A stretch of DNA of 9,346 nt, taken from the NCBI GenBank assembly GCA_036375275.1, contig DASUSF010000324.1, positions 1 to 9,346 on the forward strand, given 5' to 3'. This stretch comes from DASUSF01 sp036375275. GTDB lineage: Bacteria > Pseudomonadota > Alphaproteobacteria > Geminicoccales > Geminicoccaceae. The translations under genes and the position numbers were made by a program. The notes below the pieces were generated by a model. That model was not told where the DNA came from and did no database searches. It saw nothing but the letters and a program-made list of their open reading frames with translations. Below are positions 1-6,026 of this stretch, one piece after another. Each line of letters opens with the position of its first letter. Positions within the stretch are counted from its first letter, which is position 1.

Positions 1-220
1 CCGCCTCCAGCGCCGCCGCCGCGCCGGCCGCCGCGGCCCGATCCGAGGGCGCGATCCCGAGGTCGAGCAGGCGCCGTCCCACCGCCCGGTAGAGCAGGCC
101 GGTGTCGAGGAAGGCGAGATCGAAATGCCGGGCCAGCCGGCGCGCCAGCGTGGTCTTGCCGGACGCGGCCGGGCCGTCGACCGCGATCACCAGCGGTCCG
201 CCGGCGCGCCCACCCCTCAC
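1..220 (-). CDS. cmk: Cytidylate kinase, N-terminal part (cut by window edge)
   Basis: Cytidylate kinase phosphorylates CMP and dCMP with ATP in the cytoplasm, in pyrimidine nucleotide recycling. Only the first 73 residues are visible; the gene continues beyond position 1. The strand reads VIAVDGPAASGKTT, with the Walker A P-loop GPAASGKT at about residues 16-23, followed by FLDTGLLYRAVGRRL at about 38-52. That second segment is the typical Cmk nucleotide-monophosphate-binding stretch. The start is a GTG at 218-220 that overlaps the aroA TGA stop by four bases (GTGA), so translation is probably coupled to aroA. The P-loop reads GKTT, where many Cmk proteins have GKGT; it still fits the general GK[ST] pattern. 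The aroA-cmk order, often followed by rpsA, is well known in alphaproteobacteria and supports the call. Confidence 0.93.
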   Translation of the reverse strand, partial: MRGGRAGGPLVIAVDGPAASGKTTLARRLARHFDLAFLDTGLLYRAVGRRLLDLGIAPSDRAAAAGAAAALEA

Positions 221-1545
221 CCGTCGACCTCCTCGATCCGAGCGCCGAGGCGGTTCATGAGCGCAGCGAAGTCGGGGAAGCTGGTCAGGATGGTCTCCGC
301 GCCGTCGACCGTCACCGGCGCGTCGGCGAGCGCGCCGAGGACGAGGAAGCTCATCGCGATCCTGTGATCGTGCCGGGCGTCGATCGTGGCGCCGCCGGGC
401 GGCCGGCCGGCCCGCCCCGCGATGCGGAGGTCGTCACCGCTGAGCGCGCAGTCGACACCGCAGGCGGCGAGGCCACGGGCGATCGCCTGCAGCCGGTCGC
501 TCTCCTTGACCCGAAGCTCGCCGAGGCCGCGCAGCCACGTCTCGCCCGACGCGCACGCCGCCCCGACCGCGAGGATCGGGTACTCGTCGATCATGCTCGG
601 CGCCCGCGCCGCAGGCACGTCGACCGCCTCGAGGCCACCGCCCCGCACCTCCAGATCGGCGACCGGCTCGTCGTTCTCCAGCCGCTCGGCGGTGAGCCGC
701 AGCCCGTCGCTCATCGCTTCGATGGTGCGCAGCAGGCCCACCCGGAGCGGATTGTTGCCGATCCGCTCCAGGGTCACGCGGGACCCGGGCAGGGCGAGCG
801 CCGCGACCAGCGGGAAGGCGGCGGAGGACGGATCCGCCGGCACCACCACGTCCGCCGCCGCCAGTTCCGGCTGCCCCTCGAGCGCGACCGTCCGGCCGCC
901 CGCCGCGTCGTCCACGACCTCCACCCCGGCGCCGAAGTGGCGCAGCATGCGCTCGCTGTGGTCCCGGCTCGGGGACGGCTCCACCACCACCGTCCGCCCC
1001 GGCGCGTGCAGCCCCGCGAACAGGATCGCGGACTTGACCTGGGCGGACGGCACGCGCTGCTCGTGCCGGATCGGGACCAGCTCGTCGGTGCCGGTGAGCG
1101 CGAGCGGCAGCCGGCCGCCGCTCCGGGTCAGGAAGGTGGCGCCCATCCGCTCGAGGGGCTCGAGCACCCGGGCCATCGGGCGCTCGCGGAGCGACTCGTC
1201 GCCGGTCAGGAAGGTCGTGAACGGATGGCCGGCGAGGAGGCCCATCAGGAGGCGGACGCCGGTCCCGGCGTTGCCGAGGTCGAGCGGCCGGTCGGGCTCG
1301 TCGAAGCCGGCGACGCCGACACCCTGGACCACGACCAAGTCCGGCGCCGCCCGCTCGATCTGGACGCCGAGGTGGGTGAGGGCCTGCGCGGTCGCATCCA
1401 CGTCGGCCGCCTCGAGCAGGCCCCGGATCCGCGTCCGCCCGACCGCCATCGCGCCGAGCATCAGGGCCCGATGCGAGATCGACTTGTCGCCCGGCACCCG
1501 GATCCGGCCCTCGAGCCGCCGGACCGGGTGGGATATCAAGCGCAT
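217..1545 (-). CDS. aroA: 3-phosphoshikimate 1-carboxyvinyltransferase (EPSP synthase), class II-like
   Basis: EPSP synthase joins shikimate-3-phosphate and phosphoenolpyruvate in the shikimate pathway to aromatic amino acids. The protein is 442 residues. Visible hallmarks are RVPGDKSISHRAL (about 16-28, substrate-binding Lys21 and Ser22), LDLGNAGTG (88-96), SAQVKSA (167-173), APSMIDEYP with the catalytic Asp320, LRVKESDR with Glu348, and DHRIAMSF (393-400). The overall pattern, including SAQVKSA and SMIDEYPILAV, is close to the Agrobacterium CP4 (class II) type. However, the residue matching CP4 Ala100 is glycine here (Gly94). The start at 1545 was chosen because GGGAGG lies about five bases upstream and the protein then begins just before the conserved domain. 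An in-frame ATG at 1650 would add 35 residues unlike the family. The stop overlaps the cmk GTG. Confidence 0.97.
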   Translation of the reverse strand: MRLISHPVRRLEGRIRVPGDKSISHRALMLGAMAVGRTRIRGLLEAADVDATAQALTHLGVQIERAAPDLVVVQGVGVAGFDEPDRPLDLGNAGTGVRLLMGLLAGHPFTTFLTGDESLRERPMARVLEPLERMGATFLTRSGGRLPLALTGTDELVPIRHEQRVPSAQVKSAILFAGLHAPGRTVVVEPSPSRDHSERMLRHFGAGVEVVDDAAGGRTVALEGQPELAAADVVVPADPSSAAFPLVAALALPGSRVTLERIGNNPLRVGLLRTIEAMSDGLRLTAERLENDEPVADLEVRGGGLEAVDVPAARAPSMIDEYPILAVGAACASGETWLRGLGELRVKESDRLQAIARGLAACGVDCALSGDDLRIAGRAGRPPGGATIDARHDHRIAMSFLVLGALADAPVTVDGAETILTSFPDFAALMNRLGARIEEVDG

Positions 1546-1596
1546 CGAGGCCTCCCGCCTGGCGCCGCGGCTGCCCGGGCGCTGCGGAAATTGCTT

Positions 1597-1625
1597 TTGA
1601 CAGCACCAGCCGATCATGGCAATTC
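1597..1625 (+). promoter_or_regulatory. Putative sigma-70 promoter of the FYDLN-acid gene
   Basis: A perfect TTGACA (-35) lies at 1597-1602 in the divergent gap between aroA and the downstream zinc-ribbon gene. About 17 bases later, around 1620-1625, is CAATTC, a poor -10 match. The implied transcript start near 1632 would give a leader of roughly 36 bases with the GAGGAGAGG ribosome site. The aroA promoter must lie in the same 122-base gap on the other strand, but I see only a weak TTGCCA there. Confidence 0.4.
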
Positions 1626-1667
1626 GCCTCACCGTTCGCGCGGCCGGCAAGGGCCGAGGAGAGGCGT

Positions 1668-2042
1668 GTGGCGAAGCCGGAGTGGGGGACGAAGCGGATC
1701 TGCCTGAGCTGCGGCGCCCGCTTCTACGACATGCACCGTGATCCGATCGTCTGCCCCGCCTGCGGGTCGACGGTCGATCTGACCGCGCAGTCGCGACCGC
1801 GCCGGTCCCGGGCGGCGGCCAAGACCGTGGCGGTCCAGCCGGCCGAGGTCGAGGTCGACGAGCGCGAGGTGGCGGTCGACGCCAAGGAGGAGGACGAGGA
1901 CCAGGAGGACGCGGCCGACGACTCCTCGGATTCCGACGACGAGGACAGCGACGGCGCGATCGAGGACGTCTCCGAGCTCGGCGACGACGACATGACCGAC
2001 GTCATCGACACCGAGATCGAGGACGACGACAGGGAGCGCTAG
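1668..2042 (+). CDS. FYDLN acid domain protein (TIGR02300 family)
   Basis: This is a small (124 aa) conserved protein of unknown biochemical function, found in alphaproteobacteria. Residues 1-33 match the family signature: MAKPEWGTKRICLSCGARFYD, then HRDPIVCPACG. Cys12, Cys15, Cys29 and Cys32 form two CxxC knuckles, suggesting a zinc ribbon. The family motif FYDLN appears here as FYDMH. Residues about 40-58 are basic and Ala-rich, and from about 59 to the end the chain is almost entirely Asp, Glu, Ser and Val, so it is strongly acidic and probably disordered. The GTG start is supported by GAGGAGAGG at 1656-1664. The gene is divergent from aroA and precedes tRNA-Ala, a neighbourhood seen in many alphaproteobacteria. 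A role in nucleic-acid or ribosome biology is only a guess from the zinc ribbon. Confidence 0.92.
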   Translation: MAKPEWGTKRICLSCGARFYDMHRDPIVCPACGSTVDLTAQSRPRRSRAAAKTVAVQPAEVEVDEREVAVDAKEEDEDQEDAADDSSDSDDEDSDGAIEDVSELGDDDMTDVIDTEIEDDDRER

Positions 2043-2101
2043 AGCGGATCCCGATCTGACGGAACCGCCTTGCCAGCGATTCCGATCGGTGAATCCGCTC
2101 T
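2041..2101. repeat. Long imperfect palindrome, possible dispersed palindromic repeat and terminator
   Basis: AGAGCGGAT at 2041-2049 is the exact reverse complement of ATCCGCTCT at 2093-2101. Inside it, CCGATC (2051-2056) pairs with GATCGG (2084-2089), and GGAA (2061-2064) pairs with TTCC (2080-2083), so most of the 61 bases fold into one long bulged hairpin. It begins inside the TAG stop (2040-2042) of the FYDLN-acid gene and could end its transcript, although no T tract follows. Palindromes ending in AGAGCGGAT/ATCCGCTCT look to me like intergenic repeat families of alphaproteobacterial genomes. That part is recollection and is not shown by this window, which holds a single copy. Confidence 0.6.
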
Positions 2102-2196
2102 GATCCCGCAGATGGAGCATCCTTCTTCCGATGAGCGGAAGGGCGTCGCGGCGCGATGCGGTACTGTCTCATCGGCGATTGCTCTGGCGAACGCTC

Positions 2197-2224
2197 TTGC
2201 CAAGCGCTGCGGCAATCCTTAACT
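2197..2224 (+). promoter_or_regulatory. Putative promoter for tRNA-Ala
   Basis: TTGCCA (2197-2202) and TTAACT (2219-2224) are separated by 16 bases and end about 25 bases before the mature tRNA. This gives a plausible start near 2231 and a short 5' leader for RNase P to remove. Both boxes are imperfect, so this is a tentative assignment. Confidence 0.33.
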
Positions 2225-2249
2225 CTCGCCCAGCGCTCGCGCGACCGGT

Positions 2250-2325
<76 letters not shown>

Positions 2326-2467
2326 ACAAGATCCACACGATGAGCGGCGGGGCTGCGGGCGGCGAGAGGGCACGGTGTGCACGCGCCGCGCGCCCGTGAC
2401 GTCGACCGGCCGCACAGCTCCTCCTCCCGCCGCCACACGCTCCGCCGTCGGTCAACGTGCAGCCCTG
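2326..2467. other. Gap between tRNA-Ala and the AtuA small-domain gene
   Basis: These 142 GC-rich bases lie between the tRNA end and the stop of the minus-strand gene. I find no credible reading frame, no hairpin followed by a T tract for either converging unit, and no repeat. Confidence 0.5.
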
Positions 2468-2851
2468 CTACGGCGCGGGCGGCTCAGGCTCGCGCGGGGC
2501 GGCCTCATCCAGGCCACGCAGGTGGTTCGAGAGCCGCTCCGGCACCTCGAGCTCGAAGCCGAGGATCGCGGACGAGAGCGCCTTGCCATAGTTGTCGAGG
2601 CAGAGCGACCGCGAGACCCCGCCCCCGAGCGCGCCTTCGCAGACGAAGTTCAGGGCCGACAGCCCGTCGATCTCGTAGCGGCGGACGTCGCCCTTGATGG
2701 CCGCGCCGTAGAACGCCTTGAAGCGCTCCGCCGTGAGCTGCTCCTTGAGGAGCGGGTACAGCTCGGGCGTGTAGGCGATGGCGCTGATCGACGAGGTGTC
2801 ACCCTTGTCGCCGGCGCGGACGTGGGCCGCGTGCTGCAGCTTCACGAGCAT
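2468..2851 (-). CDS. AtuA-related ferredoxin-fold domain protein (small subunit of a split AtuA)
   Basis: This 127-residue protein matches the C-terminal domain that follows DUF1446 in AtuA-type proteins (AtuA-like ferredoxin-fold domain). Visible signatures are HVRAGDKGDTSSISAIAY (about 10-27), where RAGDKGD is the family hallmark, then ALNFVCEGALGGGVSRSLCLD (66-86) and NYGKALS. The last dozen residues are Pro/Glu-rich and probably unstructured. The ATG at 2851 lies four bases downstream of the stop of the large-domain gene on the same strand, so the two are almost certainly co-transcribed and translated in sequence. The ribosome site is weak, consistent with reinitiation. Despite the fold name there is no cysteine pattern for an iron-sulfur cluster. 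The function is unknown; the association points to acyl-CoA or terpenoid catabolism. Confidence 0.85.
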   Translation of the reverse strand: MLVKLQHAAHVRAGDKGDTSSISAIAYTPELYPLLKEQLTAERFKAFYGAAIKGDVRRYEIDGLSALNFVCEGALGGGVSRSLCLDNYGKALSSAILGFELEVPERLSNHLRGLDEAAPREPEPPAP

Positions 2852-2855
2852 CCGC

Positions 2856-4214
2856 TCAGCTCTCGTACATGGTGATCTGGAAGGGGACCGCCTCGCGCGC
2901 CACCAGGGTCGACCAGATGCCGATCACCTCGCGCACCCGGTCCTGGTGCGGCACCCGCTTGCCGGTCATGGCGACGCCCGAGACCGCCATCCCGTCGATC
3001 TCGCGGCCGACCTTCTCGGCTTCCGCGCGGGAGCGGGCACGTGCGGCGACGCGGACCGCGACCTCGTAGGGCTCGGGCGCGCCCGGCGGGGTCGCGTCGC
3101 CATGGATGGCGTTGAGCCCGAGGAAATCGATCCGCACGTCTTCGGCCTGAAGCCGGACCACCTCGAAGCGTTCTTCGAGGATCCGCCGCGCCAGCTTCGC
3201 CCGTCTGAGGGCGCCCGGACCGGCATAGAAGAACATGTCCTCGCCGATGAAGCCCTCGATGCAGCCGATCGACACCTTGAGGGTCGCCGGCCGGGGCCGG
3301 CCGCCGATGCGGGACACCCCGACCCGATCCGGCCCCTCCTCCTCGAGCACCGCGCTGGTGAAGTCGACCGTGACGTCCGGGGTCAGGTAGGTGGCGGGAT
3401 CGTGGACCTCGTAGAGCATCTGCTCCTTGATCGTCATGAGGTTCACCGCGCCGCCCGTGCCGGCGATCTTGGTGATCACGGCGCTGCCGTCCTGGTCGAC
3501 CTCGGCGATCGGAAAGGCGAGGTTCCAGGGCTCCGGCACGTCCTTGAAGCCGGGGTCCGAAAAGTAGCCGCCGGTCACCTGGGCGCCACATTCCATCAGA
3601 TGACCGATGCCGCTGCCCTGACCGAGGCGGTCGTGGTCGAGCGGGTGCCAGCCGAACTCGTGCATCATGGGCGCCAGGAACAGGGACGGATCGGCGACCC
3701 GCCCGGTCATGACGATCCGGGCACCGTCCTCCAGGGCCGTGACGATCGGCTCGGCGCCGAGGTAGGCCTCGGCCGAGACGATGCTGCCGTCCAGCGCCCG
3801 GACCGGTCGTCCGTCCTCGAGCAACCGGTCGCCGAGCGCCAGCACCCTGTCGTCGATCTGGCTGCCGGTCACGGCCGCGACCTTGACCCCGCCGTGACCG
3901 AGCTCCCGCAGGTGATGCACGACCCGCTCGGCCGCCGCCTTCGGCGCGATCCAGCCCTGGTTGCTAACGATCTTCGTGCCGCGCCGCATGCACCCCGGCA
4001 GGACGCGCGAGAGACGGTCGTCGAGGTAGGTGTCGTAACCGGGAAAGGAGGGGTCGCGCCGCTTCCTCACCTGCGCCGCCGACACCGTCGCTTCCGCCAT
4101 GGTCTCGAAGCACAGGTAGTCGAGATCGCCGCGCTCGGCGTTCCACCCCGCCGGCTCGAGCCGGTCGCCCCACCACGCCGCGCCGGAGCCGATCCGCAGG
4201 CGGCTGCTCGCCAT
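2856..4214 (-). CDS. AtuA family protein (DUF1446), large domain
   Basis: A 452-residue cytoplasmic protein of the acyclic-terpene-utilisation AtuA family (DUF1446). In Pseudomonas, atuA belongs to the citronellol/geraniol degradation cluster, but its reaction is not established. Signatures in order are RIGSGAAWWGDR (7-18, family GxGxGfxgDR), LDYLCFETMAE (31-41), KIVSNQGW (81-88), IVMTGRVADPSLFLAPMMHEFGW (about 167-189), GIGHLMECGAQVTGGYF (about 202-218), ITKIAGTGGAVN (247-258) and the closing PHQDRV (422-427). The start at 4214 is the first possible one, because an in-frame stop lies eight codons upstream; GAAAGGGA lies eight to nine bases upstream as a ribosome site. The usual C-terminal ferredoxin-like domain is missing and is encoded by the next gene. 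No acyl-CoA carboxylase, dehydrogenase or PrpD partner is in the window, so the substrate is open. Confidence 0.88.
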   Translation of the reverse strand: MASSRLRIGSGAAWWGDRLEPAGWNAERGDLDYLCFETMAEATVSAAQVRKRRDPSFPGYDTYLDDRLSRVLPGCMRRGTKIVSNQGWIAPKAAAERVVHHLRELGHGGVKVAAVTGSQIDDRVLALGDRLLEDGRPVRALDGSIVSAEAYLGAEPIVTALEDGARIVMTGRVADPSLFLAPMMHEFGWHPLDHDRLGQGSGIGHLMECGAQVTGGYFSDPGFKDVPEPWNLAFPIAEVDQDGSAVITKIAGTGGAVNLMTIKEQMLYEVHDPATYLTPDVTVDFTSAVLEEEGPDRVGVSRIGGRPRPATLKVSIGCIEGFIGEDMFFYAGPGALRRAKLARRILEERFEVVRLQAEDVRIDFLGLNAIHGDATPPGAPEPYEVAVRVAARARSRAEAEKVGREIDGMAVSGVAMTGKRVPHQDRVREVIGIWSTLVAREAVPFQITMYES

Positions 4215-4343
4215 GGCGACGTCCCTTTCGTTCGGTCACGGCAGAAGGCCTCGCGTCCGGGCGATCCTGTCGCGTGGAGCTCCGCCAGAGACGCGCGGCC
4301 CTCGGATCCGGCCGGGCCAGTTTCCGAGGAGGTCGCACCGGCT

Positions 4344-4360
4344 GTCGTCCGGAAGACGAC
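4344..4360. other. Hairpin in the gap between the protease and AtuA genes
   Basis: GTCGTC (4344-4349) and GACGAC (4355-4360) form a 6-bp stem with a 5-base loop in the 193-base gap 4215-4407. On the minus strand it would lie in the leader of the AtuA transcript, about 130 bases before its start. I see no clear promoter or reading frame in the gap. Confidence 0.3.
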
Positions 4361-4394
4361 CGGGTCGTGCGGCGGCGCGCCGATCGGCCGGTTC

Positions 4395-4409
4395 GAGCGC
4401 CAGGCGCTC
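4395..4409 (-). terminator. Weak possible terminator of the protease gene
   Basis: GAGCGCC (4395-4401) and GGCGCTC (4403-4409) form a perfect dyad overlapping the protease stop codon (4408-4410). A stem of about five pairs with a five-base loop is realistic. No T tract follows on the minus strand, so efficient intrinsic termination is doubtful and read-through into the AtuA pair is possible. Confidence 0.25.
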
Positions 4410-5064
4410 AGGCAGGGCCGGCCGGGACGATCCCGACCACGTCGCAGAATTCGTGTGCCGGCAGCATCAGCCCGATCCCGGTGTCCTTGAAGGCGCCGAA
4501 GTTGGCGCTTTCCGACGACCGCTCGGCAAGAATGGCGAGCGCCACGCCGACCACCTGCCCGGCCTCGTCGAAGACCGGCCCGCCGGAGGTCCCGAGCCCG
4601 ATCGGGAAGCCGAGCGCGACCAGCGGGCCTTCGAGCGGCACGACCGTCGGCAGGTGGCCGCCGACCGCGACCCAGCGCGAATGGGTGGGATGGCCGATCA
4701 GGATCAGATGCTGGCCCGGCGTCAGGTCGCCGCAGAACCAGGGCGGCGCCGGGTAGCCCTCCGGCACCTTGACCGACACCAGGGCGAGATCGAGCGCCGC
4801 ATTCCGCCAGCGGATCGTCCCGGGCGCGCTGTCGCCGTCGAAGAACTGGACCTCGAGCGGCTCTTCCGTCACCACGTGATCGGCGGTCAGCACCAGGTCG
4901 GGGCCGATGATGGTCCCCGTGCCGTGCCCGTCGGTGTGCTCAACCATGACGGTGGCATGATGAAGATTTTCGAGCGACGGTTGGGGCGTCATGCTGCACG
5001 CCCCGAGCAGGCCCAAGAGCATCGCGCCGACCGGCAGGCCCATCCCGCGACTACTCGGCGACAT
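4408..5064 (-). CDS. Trypsin-like serine protease, predicted lipoprotein
   Basis: A 218-residue chymotrypsin-fold (S1-type) protease probably anchored as a lipoprotein facing the periplasm. Residues 1-22 form a hydrophobic signal ending in LLGAC, a lipobox with Cys23 as the lipidated residue. The catalytic triad is visible: His63 in VLTADHVV, Asp92 in LDLALVSV, and Ser160 in GLGTSGGPVFD. The segment FDEAGQVVGVALA after the serine is typical of Deg/HtrA-like peptidase domains, but the chain ends soon after, so there is no PDZ domain. The ATG at 5064 has a strong GGAGG five bases upstream. The gene is divergent from the amidotransferase gene with a 116-base shared upstream region. The target is unknown; a housekeeping or envelope-stress role is a guess. 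Confidence 0.87.
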   Translation of the reverse strand: MSPSSRGMGLPVGAMLLGLLGACSMTPQPSLENLHHATVMVEHTDGHGTGTIIGPDLVLTADHVVTEEPLEVQFFDGDSAPGTIRWRNAALDLALVSVKVPEGYPAPPWFCGDLTPGQHLILIGHPTHSRWVAVGGHLPTVVPLEGPLVALGFPIGLGTSGGPVFDEAGQVVGVALAILAERSSESANFGAFKDTGIGLMLPAHEFCDVVGIVPAGPA

Positions 5065-5091
5065 CCGTTCCTCCGCTCGGATTTACTTTTC

Positions 5092-5115
5092 GTTAAGGAT
5101 TAGGGGCAGGTTAAC
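5092..5115. promoter_or_regulatory. Inverted repeat in a divergent upstream region
   Basis: GTTAA (5092-5096) and TTAAC (5111-5115) form an inverted repeat with a 14-base spacer. It sits in an unusually AT-rich patch between the divergently transcribed protease and amidotransferase genes. It could be an operator or part of overlapping promoters. I could not place convincing -35/-10 pairs for either gene. Confidence 0.28.
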
Positions 5116-5180
5116 ATCGAGAGTGACGCTCAGGCCAGCGCTTTTTGCACGACACGTGCGTACGGGACGGAGGCTTTCGC

Positions 5181-6017
5181 GTGACGGCTGCTCATCCATC
5201 GGTTCAACAATCGCGGCCGCCGTCGGTCCTCGTGGTGATGCACGACCGACTCGCCCCTGCCGGCCGGATCGGCCAGACCATCGTCGAGGCCGGCGGCCGG
5301 ACCACAGTCCTGATGCCGCACGAGCGCCATGGCTCGCTCCCGCCGCACGAGCCGGTCGGGCTCCCCGCGACCGGTCGGGACTTCGACGCGCTCCTGATCC
5401 TCGGCGGCGCCATGCACGCCGCCGACGACCGGGGCTTCCCGCACTTCGAGCGGCTCCTCGAGCTCATCCGGCGCTTCCATCGCCTCGGCAAGCCCGTGCT
5501 CGGGATCTGCCTCGGCGCGCAGCTGGTCGGCCGCGCCTTCGGCGCGCCGGTCCGCCGGCAAGGCTTTCTCGAGTTCGGCTTCGAGCCGGTCCGCCTCGGC
5601 GAAGCCGCCCGTCGGGATCCGCTCCTCGCGGGCCTCGGGCCCGAGGTCCGGGTGATGCAGTGGCACGAGGACACGGTGGCACTGCCCCAGGGCGCCCTCC
5701 ACCTCGCTGCGAGCGAAGCCTGCACGAACCAGATTTTCCGCGTCGGCAGAACCACCTACGGCTTCCAGTGCCACATCGAGGTGACCCCCGACATCGCGCG
5801 CAGCTGGGTCCGCCACCGCGCGCCGGAGATCGCCGCCGACGCGCCCTGGTTCTTCGAGCGCTTCGAGGCCGACCTCGACCAGTACATGAAGCCGGCGCTG
5901 GCGTTCTGCCGGATGGTGACCCGGCGCTGGCTCGACCTCTGCCGTCTTGAGGCACAAGGTCAGGAAAGCGCCGAACCTGTGAGCGAGTTCACAGATCCGC
6001 GGGGCCCGCGCGGCTAG
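5181..6017 (+). CDS. Class I glutamine amidotransferase (GMP synthase amidotransferase-like)
   Basis: A 278-residue stand-alone amidotransferase domain, which releases ammonia from glutamine and delivers it to an unknown acceptor. The triad is complete: nucleophile Cys110 in KPVLGICLGAQ, and His198 and Glu200 in GFQCHIEVTP. DALLILGGAMHAADD (69-83) forms the early strand and oxyanion region, and VMQWHEDTVALPQGA (158-172) matches the W-H-x-D-x-LP-x-GA element of GuaA-like amidotransferases. No synthetase domain is fused. I chose the GTG at 5181 because GGAGG (5169-5173) lies seven bases upstream; a TTG at 5145 would add 12 residues but has no ribosome site. The last ~20 residues are non-conserved, and a CRP-type palindrome lies within their codons. 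Gamma-glutamyl hydrolase activity, as in some relatives, is an alternative. Confidence 0.88.
   Translation: MTAAHPSVQQSRPPSVLVVMHDRLAPAGRIGQTIVEAGGRTTVLMPHERHGSLPPHEPVGLPATGRDFDALLILGGAMHAADDRGFPHFERLLELIRRFHRLGKPVLGICLGAQLVGRAFGAPVRRQGFLEFGFEPVRLGEAARRDPLLAGLGPEVRVMQWHEDTVALPQGALHLAASEACTNQIFRVGRTTYGFQCHIEVTPDIARSWVRHRAPEIAADAPWFFERFEADLDQYMKPALAFCRMVTRRWLDLCRLEAQGQESAEPVSEFTDPRGPRG
5977..5994. promoter_or_regulatory. CRP/FNR-family type palindrome (CTGTGA-N6-TCACAG)
   Basis: The 18 bases contain a perfect TGTGA-N6-TCACA, identical to the E. coli CRP consensus, with one further C/G pair on each side. It lies in the last codons of the amidotransferase gene. Its centre (5985.5) is exactly 41.5 bases before the start expected from the TAGCCT -10-like element at 6015-6020, the geometry of a class II CRP-activated promoter. 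A second dyad, CGCGGG-G-CCCGCG (5998-6010), lies between the two. Which CRP-like protein would bind in this organism is not known. Confidence 0.45.
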
Positions 6018-6020
6018 CCT
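6015..6020 (+). promoter_or_regulatory. -10-like element of a candidate sRNA promoter
   Basis: TAGCCT keeps the three most conserved -10 bases (first T, second A, last T) and overlaps the amidotransferase stop codon TAG (6015-6017). It predicts a transcript start near 6027. There is no good -35 box, as expected if an activator bound at 5977-5994 replaces that contact. Confidence 0.33.
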
Positions 6021-6026
6021 GGTCCT

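Noticed and set aside
1546..1650. N-terminal extension of AroA from the ATG at 1650
   Set aside because: The added 35 residues do not resemble the family, they would overlap the divergent promoter region, and a good ribosome site precedes the ATG at 1545.
364..1707. Open frames of about 400-450 codons on the plus strand over aroA
   Set aside because: They mirror the aroA coding frame and contain no known motif. aroA is supported along its full length.
2778..4490. Open frame of 570 codons on the plus strand
   Set aside because: It is antisense to the AtuA gene, whose motifs are clear. The translation is rich in Arg, Asp, His and Gly with no recognisable domain.
5092..5115. CtrA binding site (TTAA-N7-TTAA)
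   Set aside because: The TTAA half-sites are 14 bases apart and not 7, so the spacing does not fit the CtrA consensus; only a generic inverted repeat is reported.
5142..5159. Terminator formed by TTTTT and the GCACG-ACA-CGTGC hairpin
   Set aside because: On the plus strand the T run comes before the hairpin, and on the minus strand the tract after the hairpin is A, so neither orientation gives an intrinsic terminator.
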